From: CAMAVH01 sp036500145
GTDB lineage: Bacteria; Pseudomonadota; Alphaproteobacteria; SMXQ01
Assembly: GCA_036500145.1 (NCBI GenBank)
Contig: DASYCO010000065.1
Location: 1 to 64,000, forward strand
Length of the DNA: 64,000 bases
Direction of reading: 5' to 3'
Shown one piece after another: positions 24,806 to 35,931 of the stretch (positions are counted from its first letter, which is position 1; each line of letters begins with the position of its first letter). The position numbers were made by a program, and so were the translations under genes. The notes under the pieces were generated by a model. It made no database searches, was not told the origin of the DNA, and saw nothing but the letters and a program-made list of their open reading frames with translations.

Positions 24806-26278
24806 TCAGCCGCCGCGGGCGCGGCCCGCCAGCTCGGCGCCGTCCGTCGGCTTCAGGGTGACGAAGCCCAGCACGGAGAGGATCGGGTAGAAGCCGACGA
24901 TGATGAAGGCCCAGCGGAAGTCCGTCGGCGTCAGGATCCCGCTGCTGCCCGCGACCATGCCGAGCACCGTCGCGGCCGTGGCGATGCCGAAGCTGCTGGA
25001 CAGCTGCTGCATCACGCTGGCGATGCTGTTGCCGCGGCTCAGCGTCTGCGGCGTCAGGTCGGCGAAGGCGAGCGCGTTGATGTTGGTGAACTGGACAGAG
25101 CGGACGACGCCGTAGAACAGCAGGTAGGCGATCATCACCCAGTGCGGCGTGTCGGGCTGGAACGTGGCGATGCCCATCGCCATCACGCCGAGCATGCTTG
25201 CGTTGTAGAGCACGAGGTTGCGGAAGCCGAACTTGCGCGCGATCCGGGGGGCGACCGCCTTGACGCACATCGCGCCGATGTTCATCACGAAGGTGATGAG
25301 GCCCGAGGCCAGGGCCGTGTAGCCGAAGCCGACCTGCAGCATCAGGGCGAGGAGGAACGGCACCGCGCCGATCGTCATGCGGCAGAGGCCGCCGGCGACC
25401 GTGGAGGCGCGGAAGGTGCGCAGCTTGAAGAGCGTGAGGTCGAGCACCGGGTTGGCGTGGGTCAGCGCGTACCAGGTGTAGGCGCCGAGCAGCACGGTCG
25501 CGCTGATGAAGAGCGTGAAGACGACCGGCATGCCGACGATGCGGTGGCCCAGGAAGTCGATGCCGAGCTCGAGGAACGCCAGCCCGATGCCGACGATCAG
25601 GAAGCCCTTTATGTCGAAGGGCGGCGGCTTCGGCGTGTCGAAGTTGCGCACGTACTTCAGCGCCAGCAGGATGCCGGCGACGCCGAAGGGGATGTTGACG
25701 AAGAAGATCCAGCGCCACGACAGGTAGGTCGTGATCACGCCGCCGACGACCGGGCCGATGGTGGGGCCGATCAGGCCGGGGATCGAGACGAAGGCCAGGG
25801 CCGAATAGAGCTGGTCCTTGGGGAAGCTGCGCCCGAGGATAATGCGGCCGACCGGGGTCATCAGCGCGCCGCCGAAGCCCTGGATGACGCGCGTGGCGAC
25901 CAGCATCCACAGGTTGTCGGCGAAGCCGCAGGCCATCGAGCTCAGCGTGAAGATGGCGATGGCCCAGCAGAAGACGCGCCGCGGGCCGAAGCGGTCGGCG
26001 ATCCAGCCGCTGATCGGAATGAACACGGCCAGCGTGATGAGGTAGCTCGTGATCGCCAGCGACAGCCGCAGCGGGCTTTCGCCCAGGCTCTCGGCCATCT
26101 GCGGCAGCGAGGTGGTCAGGACCGTCGAATCGAGCTGGTTGATGAACATCCCGCTCGCCACGACCCAGGGGACCATGCCCATGCTCTGGATCTTGGATGC
26201 CTTCTTCGCCGGCTTTGCTGCAGGCTCTGGGGCCGCGGGCGCCGGGGATTGGCCTTCTGAGGGGATGGAATCGGGCAT
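24806..26278 (-). CDS. DHA2-family drug/proton MFS exporter
   Basis: 490-aa major facilitator of the 14-helix DHA2 (EmrB/QacA) type. After a soluble Ala/Pro/Lys-rich N-tail (about 1-30), the first helix carries FINQLDSTVLTTSLPQMA, the motif D1 characteristic of this group. Motif A follows as GWIADRFGPRRVF, and GLIGPTIGPVVGGVI is motif C, typical of antiporters. It exports drugs or amphiphiles in exchange for protons; the substrate is unknown. No EmrA-type membrane-fusion partner is adjacent. It is divergent from the multicopper oxidase gene across a 343-bp region. Confidence 0.93.
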   Translation of the reverse strand: MPDSIPSEGQSPAPAAPEPAAKPAKKASKIQSMGMVPWVVASGMFINQLDSTVLTTSLPQMAESLGESPLRLSLAITSYLITLAVFIPISGWIADRFGPRRVFCWAIAIFTLSSMACGFADNLWMLVATRVIQGFGGALMTPVGRIILGRSFPKDQLYSALAFVSIPGLIGPTIGPVVGGVITTYLSWRWIFFVNIPFGVAGILLALKYVRNFDTPKPPPFDIKGFLIVGIGLAFLELGIDFLGHRIVGMPVVFTLFISATVLLGAYTWYALTHANPVLDLTLFKLRTFRASTVAGGLCRMTIGAVPFLLALMLQVGFGYTALASGLITFVMNIGAMCVKAVAPRIARKFGFRNLVLYNASMLGVMAMGIATFQPDTPHWVMIAYLLFYGVVRSVQFTNINALAFADLTPQTLSRGNSIASVMQQLSSSFGIATAATVLGMVAGSSGILTPTDFRWAFIIVGFYPILSVLGFVTLKPTDGAELAGRARGG

Positions 26279-26621
26279 GTTGCAGGGATCAATATCCGCA
26301 TCCGACCCCAGCGTAAATAGCCACTATAGGAATTTCCGAATTACCCTTAGCGTCGTCCGTCGCGGGCGAGCCCTTGGCGGCGGGTGCAAAAGATGGCGCC
26401 TTCGCCGCCAAGCCTCTCTAAGTCTTTACCGATCCGCCGCATGATTGTTGCTATTTGTTAATCGGGCGGAACATGCGAATAGGTCCTGTCGGCACGTGAT
26501 ATTTCACCCGGCCGGCCGACGCCGCGCCGGACGGCTTATAGGATTTTTATGGCGGCCGCCTTGCCAGGCTGACCTGCCGGATTGGGCCACAAGACTTGGG
26601 CCTACAAGACTTGGATTTGTG
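26279..26621. promoter_or_regulatory. Divergent promoter region of the DHA2 exporter and multicopper oxidase
   Basis: 343 bp without a supported gene. It contains an inverted repeat CTTGGCGGCG/CGCCGCCAAG (26373-26382 and 26403-26412, 20-nt spacer) that could be an operator or a transcript hairpin, and an AT-richer stretch at 26440-26465. A shared regulator for exporter and oxidase is possible, but no regulator gene is adjacent. Confidence 0.4.
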
Positions 26622-28037
26622 ATGATGCGTCCTTTCGCCGACCTGAGCCGCCGCCGCTTTCTCCTGGGCACCGCCGCACTGGCGGGGATCGCCGCGCTGC
26701 CGAAGCCGCTGCGCGCCGATCCCGGCGCCATCGCGCTGTTGGCGAAGGAGCGGCCGCTGCGCCTGCCGGGCCTCGCGGGCCCGTCGCCGGCCTGGACCTA
26801 CGGCGACGGCTGGCCGCTCGAGCTGCGCGTGCCGCGCGGCGAGACGATGCGCGCGACGCTGAACAACGGCCTGCAGGAACATACGACGATCCACTGGCAT
26901 GGCGTGCGCGTGCCCTACGTCATGGACGGCGTGCCCTATTTCACGCAGGACCCGGTGCAGCCCGGCCAGTCCTTCACCTACAGCTTCGCGCCGCCCGACC
27001 CGGGCACCTATTTCTTCCATCCCCATTGCGACACGCTGCAGGCCATGAGCCGCGGCCTGTCGGGCGTGCTCGTCGTGGAAGACCCGCGCGACGCCGGCCT
27101 GTTCGACGTCGACAAGGTCGTGGTCCTGAAGGACTGGCGGGTGCTGCCGAGCGGCGCCTTCGACAGCTTCACCACCGACCGCGACGCCGCGCGCGCCGGC
27201 ACCTTCGGCAACTTGCGCACCGTCAACGGCGGCGCGCCGCCGACCCTGGAGGTGCCGCCCTCCGCCCGCGTGCGCCTGCGCATCGTCAACCTCGACGTCA
27301 GCCGCATGCCCATGCTGGGGGTGCGCGGCGCCAACGCCGCGGTGATCGCGACCGACGGCAACGCCTGCGAGCCGTTTCCGGCGCAGAACTGGCGTCTCGG
27401 CCCGGCGATGCGCTGCGAGATCGGCTTCCAGGCGCCGGCCGACCAGGGCGCCGAGGTGGTGATCGAAGACATCTGGACGAGCAAGCCGCAGCTCTTGATG
27501 CGCATCGTCACGAAAGGCGCCGCGGCGCAGAAGCGCGCCGGCACGGCCCTCAAGCTGCCGCCCGTCGAATTGCCAGTCCCGAAGCTCAACGGGGCGCAGA
27601 AGATCGACTTCACGCTGCAGGCGGGCCTGATGGACCCGAAGCTCGCGGCCTGGCTCAAGGAGACCGGCCTCGGCACCGACAGCCTCTGCCTCAACCAGAA
27701 CATCTTCTGGTCGATCAACGGCAAGTCGTGGCCCGGCATGACGCATGACGCCAAGATGCCGCCGCTCGCCGAGCTGACGTCCGGCAAGAGCTACGTCTTC
27801 CAGATGTTCAACGGCTCGCGCTACATCCACCCCATGCACCTGCACGGGCACACCTTCCGCGTGCTGTCCTCGAGCAAGCGCAAGCTGCCGCCGCACTGGG
27901 CGGACACGGTGCTGGTGCAGCCGAACGAGCGGATCGACATCGCCTTCGTGGCGGGCGAGCCGGGCGACTGGATGTTCCACTGCCACATCGTCGATCACCA
28001 GGACACCGGCATGATGGGCTACGTGCGCGTCGCATGA
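26622..28037 (+). CDS. Multicopper oxidase (CueO/CopA/laccase-like), Tat-exported
   Basis: 471-aa periplasmic multicopper oxidase. The N-terminus MMRPFADLSRRRFLLGTAAL is a twin-arginine signal (RRRFLLG). The four copper-binding clusters are in order: HWHG (about residue 90), HPHCD (about 132), HPMHLHGH (about 404) and HCHIVDHQDTGMM (about 451), which holds the type 1 Cys-His-Met and the trinuclear-centre histidines. There is no Met-rich insert, so it may act on Cu(I) or phenolic substrates. The in-frame ATG at 26622 gives a proper Tat signal, whereas the frame opening at 26445 does not. It is divergent from the DHA2 exporter. Confidence 0.95.
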   Translation: MMRPFADLSRRRFLLGTAALAGIAALPKPLRADPGAIALLAKERPLRLPGLAGPSPAWTYGDGWPLELRVPRGETMRATLNNGLQEHTTIHWHGVRVPYVMDGVPYFTQDPVQPGQSFTYSFAPPDPGTYFFHPHCDTLQAMSRGLSGVLVVEDPRDAGLFDVDKVVVLKDWRVLPSGAFDSFTTDRDAARAGTFGNLRTVNGGAPPTLEVPPSARVRLRIVNLDVSRMPMLGVRGANAAVIATDGNACEPFPAQNWRLGPAMRCEIGFQAPADQGAEVVIEDIWTSKPQLLMRIVTKGAAAQKRAGTALKLPPVELPVPKLNGAQKIDFTLQAGLMDPKLAAWLKETGLGTDSLCLNQNIFWSINGKSWPGMTHDAKMPPLAELTSGKSYVFQMFNGSRYIHPMHLHGHTFRVLSSSKRKLPPHWADTVLVQPNERIDIAFVAGEPGDWMFHCHIVDHQDTGMMGYVRVA

Positions 28038-28040
28038 ACG

Positions 28041-28073
28041 AAAAAGCCCGCCGCAAGGGACGTTGCGGCGGGC
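28041..28073 (-). terminator. Intrinsic terminator of the SDR-aldo/keto reductase-msrB operon
   Basis: Perfect 11-bp stem GCCCGCCGCAA (28046-28056) with TTGCGGCGGGC (28063-28073) and a 6-nt loop. On the minus strand it is followed by five T (complement of 28041-28045). It lies 27 bp beyond the msrB stop and may also slow transcripts of the convergent multicopper oxidase gene. Confidence 0.85.
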
Positions 28074-28100
28074 CCGTTCATTCAGCTGTCTTGGTCGGCG

Positions 28101-28505
28101 TCAGGCCGGCTTGAAGTTCAGCGCCACGCCGTTGATGCAGTAGCGTTGATGGGTCGGCGGCGGGCCGTCGGGGAACACATGCCCGAGGTGGCTGCCGCAG
28201 GTCGCGCAATGCACTTCCGTGCGCACCATGCCGTGGCTCTGGTCGACGGTGGTCTCGGTGGCGCCGGCGACGGGCTGGTCGAAGCTCGGCCAGCCGGTGC
28301 CGCTCTCGAACTTCGTCTTGGCCTGGAAAAGTTCGGTGGCGCAGCCTGCGCAGAAGAAGCTGCCGGCGCGCTTTTCCGTCAGCAAGGCGCAGCTGCCCGG
28401 CCGCTCGGTGCCATGCCCGCGCATGACCTGATACTGCTCGGGCGTCAGAATCTGCCGCCATTCGGCGTCGCTATGGGTGACTGGATAGGTTTTTTCGTCC
28501 GTCAT
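28101..28505 (-). CDS. msrB: Peptide-methionine (R)-S-oxide reductase
   Basis: 134-aa methionine sulfoxide reductase B, repairing the R-epimer of oxidised Met in proteins. The zinc-binding pairs Cys52/Cys55 (FFCAGC) and Cys100/Cys103 (HCATC) are present, as is the catalytic Cys123 in RYCINGVALNF. The hallmark GTGWPSF and HLGHVFPDGP motifs are intact. No signal peptide, so it is cytoplasmic. The ATG at 28505 has a GGGAG SD; the longer upstream frame is not needed. It is the last gene of a three-gene minus-strand operon with an aldo/keto reductase (25-bp gap) and an SDR, ending in a clear terminator. The set suggests a reductive or carbonyl/oxidative stress theme. Confidence 0.97.
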   Translation of the reverse strand: MTDEKTYPVTHSDAEWRQILTPEQYQVMRGHGTERPGSCALLTEKRAGSFFCAGCATELFQAKTKFESGTGWPSFDQPVAGATETTVDQSHGMVRTEVHCATCGSHLGHVFPDGPPPTHQRYCINGVALNFKPA

Positions 28506-28530
28506 GCTGCTCTCCCTGTCAGCGTTGAAC

Positions 28531-29406
<876 letters not shown>

Positions 29407-29422
29407 GATGGTCTTCCTTCGT

Positions 29423-30277
29423 TCAGGTGGCGTCGGTCGAGAGCGAGACTGTCTCCCAGCCGGCGATGTCGGATTCCAGCGCGGCGATCTTCTCGCGCAC
29501 GAACTTCACGGCGTCGCTGCCGAGCAGCAGGTGGGCGGGCGGATCGTCGGATTCGACGAGCTTGAGCATGGCCTGCGCCGCCTTGACGGGATCGCCGACC
29601 TGCCTGCCGCTCATCTCCTGGCGGCGCTGGCGCAAGGGCTCGAACAAGTCGTCGTAGTCGGCGATCTTGCGTTCGGCGCGGACCAGCGAGCGGCCGGCCC
29701 AGTCGGTGCGGAAGCCGCCCGGCGCCACGGCGGTGACGTAAATGCCGAGGCTCTTGACTTCCTTGCCGAGCGTTTCGGAGATGCCTTCGAGGGCGAACTT
29801 GCTGCCGTGGTAGATGCCGACGCCGGGGAAGGTGACGATGCCGCCCATGGAGGTGACGTTGAGGATGCGCCCGGCGCGGCGCTTGCGCATGTAGGGCAGC
29901 ACCGCCTGGATCGCGGCGACGGCGCCGAAGACGTTGACCTCGAACTGGCGGCGGATGTCCGCCATCGCGGCTTCCTCGACGAGGCCTTCATGGCCGTAGC
30001 CGGCGTTGTTGACCAGCACGTCGATCGGGCCGATCTCGCGCTCGATCGCATCGACCAGCGGCGCGATGGCGGCGATGTCCGTCACGTCGAGGATCCTGCC
30101 GAAGGCGCGCCCGGGACTCAGCCTCTCGAAGGCGGTGCGGGCCGCCTCGTCGCGCAATGTGCCGACGACGCGATGGCCGGCGGCCAGCGCCGCTTCCGTG
30201 AGCGTGCGGCCGAAGCCGGTCGAGACGCCGGTGATGAAGAATGTCTTGGGCGCTGTCTGGGGTGCGGATGAGGTCAT
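29423..30277 (-). CDS. Short-chain dehydrogenase/reductase (classical SDR)
   Basis: 284-aa SDR. The cofactor loop is TGVSTGFGR (TGxxxGxG near residue 15), followed by NNAGYG and the catalytic Ser in VTSMGG with Tyr-x3-Lys in YHGSKFALEG. The ATG at 30277 has a GGAG SD and begins MTSSAPQTAP. A longer frame starting at 30319 has no SD and is less likely. It is the first gene of the operon with the aldo/keto reductase and msrB. The substrate is unknown. Confidence 0.93.
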   Translation of the reverse strand: MTSSAPQTAPKTFFITGVSTGFGRTLTEAALAAGHRVVGTLRDEAARTAFERLSPGRAFGRILDVTDIAAIAPLVDAIEREIGPIDVLVNNAGYGHEGLVEEAAMADIRRQFEVNVFGAVAAIQAVLPYMRKRRAGRILNVTSMGGIVTFPGVGIYHGSKFALEGISETLGKEVKSLGIYVTAVAPGGFRTDWAGRSLVRAERKIADYDDLFEPLRQRRQEMSGRQVGDPVKAAQAMLKLVESDDPPAHLLLGSDAVKFVREKIAALESDIAGWETVSLSTDAT

Positions 30278-30406
30278 GAGCTTGCTCCAGGATGTGGGGA
30301 GGAAGCTAGGCGACTCCAAGCGGCATCACAAGCGAGCGCGAATTTTCTTCGATGACATGTTGATGAGCGAAACGGTTACCGCGCAGTCACCTGCGTCTTC
30401 AGGGCT

Positions 30407-31576
30407 TCATGTCCTGGCGGCACGCGGCTTCAATCGCGCACGCATGTAGCTGCGGCCACGCACTTCGACAAAACGGTAGGTCAAGGCCGAGAGCAGGAAT
30501 GTGACAACCAGCATGCCCGTCATCAGGCCGAGCGACCAGTCGAAGGACAGCAGGCCCGGGTCGTCGCTGCCGAAGAAGGCGGGCAGCAGCCGGCCCATCG
30601 CATATTGCACGAAGCCGTGCACGAGATAGATCGAATAGGAGACGTCGCCGAGCCACACCAGCGGCCGCACGTTCAGGAATCCGGCCGCGCGCTCGCGGTT
30701 GCTCACCGCCGACAGGATGAGCAGCAGAAACAGCGGCACGGCCCAGAGGTCGGGCGCGCCCACATGCATGGCTAAGCCGACGCCGGCGAAGGCGAGCAGC
30801 AGCGTCAGGTCTTTTTCGAACAGGCGGGCGAGCAGGCCCGAGCGGTAGATGGCGTAGGCGAGGCTGCCGAGGAAGAATTCCGGCAGGCAGCGCAGCAGCG
30901 CCAATGGCCCGTCCCACTGGTTGAGGTGGTCCTCGGTCGACTGCGCCAGCCAGACGAGCGCCGCCAGCAGCACCAGCATGACGAGGCTGCGCACGACGCG
31001 CGCCGAGCTCCACAGCAGCGGCAGCGCCAGCGGGAACAGGAGGTAGGCGATGAACTCCAGGCTGATCGACCAGGCCGGATAGTTCCAGCTCAGCTCGCCG
31101 GCCTCCAGGCCTTGCAGCATGAAGATATTGGCGAAGAAGGCGGCGAAGGAGCGCGGCCCTTCGAGCGGGATCGAGGGGAAGCCGCGCGCGAAGGCGATCT
31201 CGACGAGCAGGAACAGGGCCAGCACGAAGAGATGCAGCGGATAGATGCGCGCCACGCGGGCCGCGAGGAAGGCGCGGTAGCCTTGCGGCGTCACGCGCCG
31301 GGCGAAGGACGTCAGGTAGACGTGGGTCAGCACGAAGCCGCTCAGCAGGAAGAACAGGTCGACGGCGAGGTAGCCTTTGGCGATGGCCTGCGTGAAGGGC
31401 TCGCTGTTGAGCTGCGGGAAATACTGCCAGGTGAAGTGATAGAGGATCACCCACAGGGCGGCGATGCCACGCAGCGGCGTCAGCGACGGCAGCACGCCGG
31501 GCCGCGACGTCTTGCGAGCGGCCGGCGCGGCGATGGTGGTGGAAGCGGAAACGGGAAAGGACGTTGTGAGAGACAC
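30407..31576 (-). CDS. Acyltransferase-3 family membrane protein
   Basis: 389-aa integral membrane acyltransferase (COG1835 type) that transfers acetyl or succinyl-like groups to surface sugars. It has about ten hydrophobic helices. The family signatures are LTPLRGIAALWVILYHF, with the conserved Arg and His, and DLFFLLSGFVLTHVY (the F-F-x-x-S-G-F-x-x motif). The predicted start is a GTG at 31576 after which a short Ser/Thr-rich tail precedes the first helix; no strong SD is seen. It has no operon partner; the downstream SDR gene is 129 bp away. Which glycan it modifies is unknown. Confidence 0.92.
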   Translation of the reverse strand: MSLTTSFPVSASTTIAAPAARKTSRPGVLPSLTPLRGIAALWVILYHFTWQYFPQLNSEPFTQAIAKGYLAVDLFFLLSGFVLTHVYLTSFARRVTPQGYRAFLAARVARIYPLHLFVLALFLLVEIAFARGFPSIPLEGPRSFAAFFANIFMLQGLEAGELSWNYPAWSISLEFIAYLLFPLALPLLWSSARVVRSLVMLVLLAALVWLAQSTEDHLNQWDGPLALLRCLPEFFLGSLAYAIYRSGLLARLFEKDLTLLLAFAGVGLAMHVGAPDLWAVPLFLLLILSAVSNRERAAGFLNVRPLVWLGDVSYSIYLVHGFVQYAMGRLLPAFFGSDDPGLLSFDWSLGLMTGMLVVTFLLSALTYRFVEVRGRSYMRARLKPRAART

Positions 31577-31962
31577 GGGTAGACCACTCTGAACGCATGG
31601 TAAGAGTGCGTTTAACGGGAGGGATCTGTCGCCGTTCCGCGATCTGAGGCTGCGAGGGATTCGTCACAAAAAGGACAGAGGAAGACGTGCTTTCGCGCCG
31701 CATCGCTGCTTGACCTTGCGGCTGATCCCGCTGTGGGCGGTCTGTGGAAGGAGCCGCTGAATCGTGCGGCTAGGAATACGGTCGTATGGAAATCACATTA
31801 TGGAAATAAGGCATGGCAAAGCGGGCAAAACCCTGTCCGCGCAGGACAATTTCGCCGCTGGGCTGCCCGCTAAAGCCCGGTTTTAAGGGTTAATTAAGGG
31901 AAACCCTTTCTACTTTGAGCGCTTCCCCGTCCGTCCCATCTCCTATTCGACGTGTATCCGAC
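31577..31962. promoter_or_regulatory. Divergent region before the DUF3034-globin-cupredoxin operon
   Basis: 386 bp between the acyltransferase (minus) and DUF3034 (plus) genes. It is AT-richer than its surroundings at 31790-31815 and around 31880-31910 (including TTAATTAAGGG). No gene is supported. The promoter of the DUF3034 operon is expected here, but no clear sigma-factor boxes or symmetric operator could be assigned. Confidence 0.4.
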
Positions 31963-32865
31963 ATGCGCCATTCTCCTTTCCGCGCCGGCCTGCGATCGGC
32001 TGTCTGCGCGGCCGTCCTTTCGTTTGGCTGGGCCCCGGCCTCGTCGGCCTGGGCCGACGATCTGTTCGACAGCGGCAAGCTGCTGGCCACCGGCGGCGTC
32101 TCCCAGATCGAGGGCGCCGGCGGCGGCGGCCTCGTGCCCTGGGCGCTGATCACCGGCTACGGCACCGACAACGGCATCGGCGTCAACGCCCACTACACTT
32201 ACGACCAGCTGTCGGACTTCTCGCTGAACACCGGCGGCGTCGCGATCGGCCTGTTCGACCGCGTCGAGCTGTCCTACGCGCGCCAGGCCTTCAACACGCA
32301 GGACGCCGGCGCGGCGCTCGGCCTCGGCGAGGGCTACACGTTCCACCAGGACATCCTCGGCGCGAAGGTGAAGGTGATCGGCGACGCCGTCTATGACCAG
32401 GACCGCTGGTGGCCGCAAGTTTCCGTCGGCGCGCAGTACAAGTCCAACGACCGCCATGACCTCGTGAAGGCGCTCGGCGCCACGGACGACTGGGGCGTCG
32501 ACTTCTACGTCGCGGCGAGCAAGCTCTACCTCGCGCAGAGCCTGCTGCTGAACGCCACGGTGCGGGCGACCAAGGCCAACCAGTACGGCATCCTCGGCTT
32601 CGGCGGCGACAAGAACGACGACTACCGCCCGGAATTCGAAGGCTCGGCGGCCTACCTGCTGTCGCGCCAGGTCGCCCTCGGCGTGGAATACCGCATGAAG
32701 CCGGACAATCTCAGCTTCGCCAAGGAAGACGACGCCGGCGACGTCTTCGTCGCCTACTTCCTCAACAAGAACGTCTCGCTGACCGCCGCCTACACCATGC
32801 TGGGCGACATCGCGACGTTCAAGGACCAGAACGGCTTCTACCTCTCGCTGCAGGCAGGCTTCTGA
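31963..32865 (+). CDS. DUF3034 outer-membrane beta-barrel-like protein
   Basis: 300-aa exported protein of the DUF3034 family. The signal peptide ends near SSAWADD. The mature chain is made of alternating strands, starts with GKLLATGGVSQIEGAGGGGL and ends in LSLQAGF, a C-terminal Phe typical of BAM-inserted barrels. The ATG at 31963 was chosen for the correct signal peptide; the frame is open from 31915. The stop codon overlaps the next start (TGATG), which couples it to the exported globin. Function of DUF3034 is not established; a channel or envelope sensor component is inferred from context. Confidence 0.87.
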   Translation: MRHSPFRAGLRSAVCAAVLSFGWAPASSAWADDLFDSGKLLATGGVSQIEGAGGGGLVPWALITGYGTDNGIGVNAHYTYDQLSDFSLNTGGVAIGLFDRVELSYARQAFNTQDAGAALGLGEGYTFHQDILGAKVKVIGDAVYDQDRWWPQVSVGAQYKSNDRHDLVKALGATDDWGVDFYVAASKLYLAQSLLLNATVRATKANQYGILGFGGDKNDDYRPEFEGSAAYLLSRQVALGVEYRMKPDNLSFAKEDDAGDVFVAYFLNKNVSLTAAYTMLGDIATFKDQNGFYLSLQAGF

Positions 32866-33332
32866 TGCATAGGATCTCTTCATTCACCCGGCTGCGCGGC
32901 ATGCGTTCCGCCTGCGTCGGCCTCCTCGTCGCCGGCTTTCTGGCCGTCGCGTCTTCCCATGCCGCGAAGGCGGACGACGATTCGCTCTATCGCGCCCTCG
33001 GCGAAAAGGACGGCATCGCGAAGATCGTCAGCATCTCCGTGGACAAATGGCTCGTCGACGAGCGCATCAAGGACGATGTGGACAACATCAACCTCGACCG
33101 CTTCCGTTCGCGCCTGACCGACCAGTTCTGCGAGATCACCGGCGGGCCGTGCCATTATCCCGGCCGCGACATGTACGCGGCGCACAAGGGCCTGCACCTG
33201 AACACCGCCAAGTTCAATGCGCTCACGGAAGACCTCTATGACGCGATGGACGAGGTCGGCGTCCCCTTCGACGTGCAGAACCGCCTGGTGGCGCTGCTGG
33301 CCGCCATGCAGCGCGACGTGGTGACGCAGTGA
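32865..33332 (+). CDS. Exported group-1 truncated haemoglobin
   Basis: 155-aa protein with a signal peptide (about 1-36, core CVGLLVAGFLAVASS, cleavage near HAAKADD) followed by a 2-on-2 globin. Features are SLYRALGEKDGIAKIV at the start of the globin and the proximal (F8) His107 in MYAAHKGLHL. Family members bind O2 or NO; here the site of action should be the periplasm. It overlaps the DUF3034 stop by 1 nt and its own stop overlaps the GTG of the cupredoxin gene, so the three are translated as a unit. Two extra Cys (FCEITGGPC) could form a periplasmic disulfide. Confidence 0.9.
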   Translation: MHRISSFTRLRGMRSACVGLLVAGFLAVASSHAAKADDDSLYRALGEKDGIAKIVSISVDKWLVDERIKDDVDNINLDRFRSRLTDQFCEITGGPCHYPGRDMYAAHKGLHLNTAKFNALTEDLYDAMDEVGVPFDVQNRLVALLAAMQRDVVTQ

Positions 33333-33688
33333 CCCGGCGATCCACCCGATTCCTGGCGCGCTTCTGGCGCGAGGGCCTGGTCGCCGGCGCCGTCTTCGCG
33401 ACGGTCCTGACCGGCTCCCTGGCCATGGCCAAGAGCTTCCACGACGTGTCGCAGAAGGGCCGCGCCTTCAACATGAAGACGCTTGCCGTCGAGAAGGGCG
33501 ACACCGTCCGCTTCAACAACGACGACGAGTTCATCCACCAGATCTTCATCGAATCGAAGGCCTTCAACTTCGATTCGGCCGAATCCAACCCGGGCGACGT
33601 CATCCCGGTCGAGTTCACGACGGCGGGCGTCTACGAGGTGCACTGCCACATTCACCCGAAGATGCTGCTGACGGTGACGGTGAACTAG
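33329..33688 (+). CDS. Exported cupredoxin (methylamine-utilization/plastocyanin-like)
   Basis: 119-aa small blue-copper-type protein. It has a signal peptide (core LVAGAVFATVLTGSLA, cleavage near AMAKS) and a single cupredoxin domain. The type 1 copper ligands are His70 (EFIHQ), Cys106, His109 and Met112 (HCHIHPKM). It should carry electrons or hold copper in the periplasm. The start is a GTG at 33329 that overlaps the globin stop (GTGA). It is 64 bp before the histidine kinase. Related genes are often annotated methylamine utilization protein, but no methylamine dehydrogenase is present here. Confidence 0.9.
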   Translation: MTRRSTRFLARFWREGLVAGAVFATVLTGSLAMAKSFHDVSQKGRAFNMKTLAVEKGDTVRFNNDDEFIHQIFIESKAFNFDSAESNPGDVIPVEFTTAGVYEVHCHIHPKMLLTVTVN

Positions 33689-33752
33689 GCCGCGTCCGGC
33701 CGCCGGGGATTGCCGAACGGGCTGCCGGCTGGCGGCCCGGCCGGTCTTTGCT

Positions 33753-35735
<1,983 letters not shown>

Positions 35736-35931
35736 CCCATATCCCCCCGCGGCGCAGGCTGATCCATGCCCGTCCGCGCGCCCGTTTCGCAGGGCGTCTC
35801 GCTGGACCTTTGCTCCGCCGGCTCCTAACATTCCCATCCAGTCGAGTTCGCCATGCCCGCCGCGAAGCAGCGCGGGCGCCGGCCATCCGCCCGCAAGAGG
35901 CGAAGGCCGATAACAGAGGGAGGAGAGCGCG

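Noticed and set aside
30399..31703. 434-codon minus-strand frame overlapping the acyltransferase gene
   Set aside because: It is an out-of-frame reading of the acyltransferase, which has its own clear family motifs and membrane helices.
33329..33688. Methylamine utilization pathway
   Set aside because: Only the cupredoxin resembles that annotation; no methylamine dehydrogenase, MauG or related genes are present.
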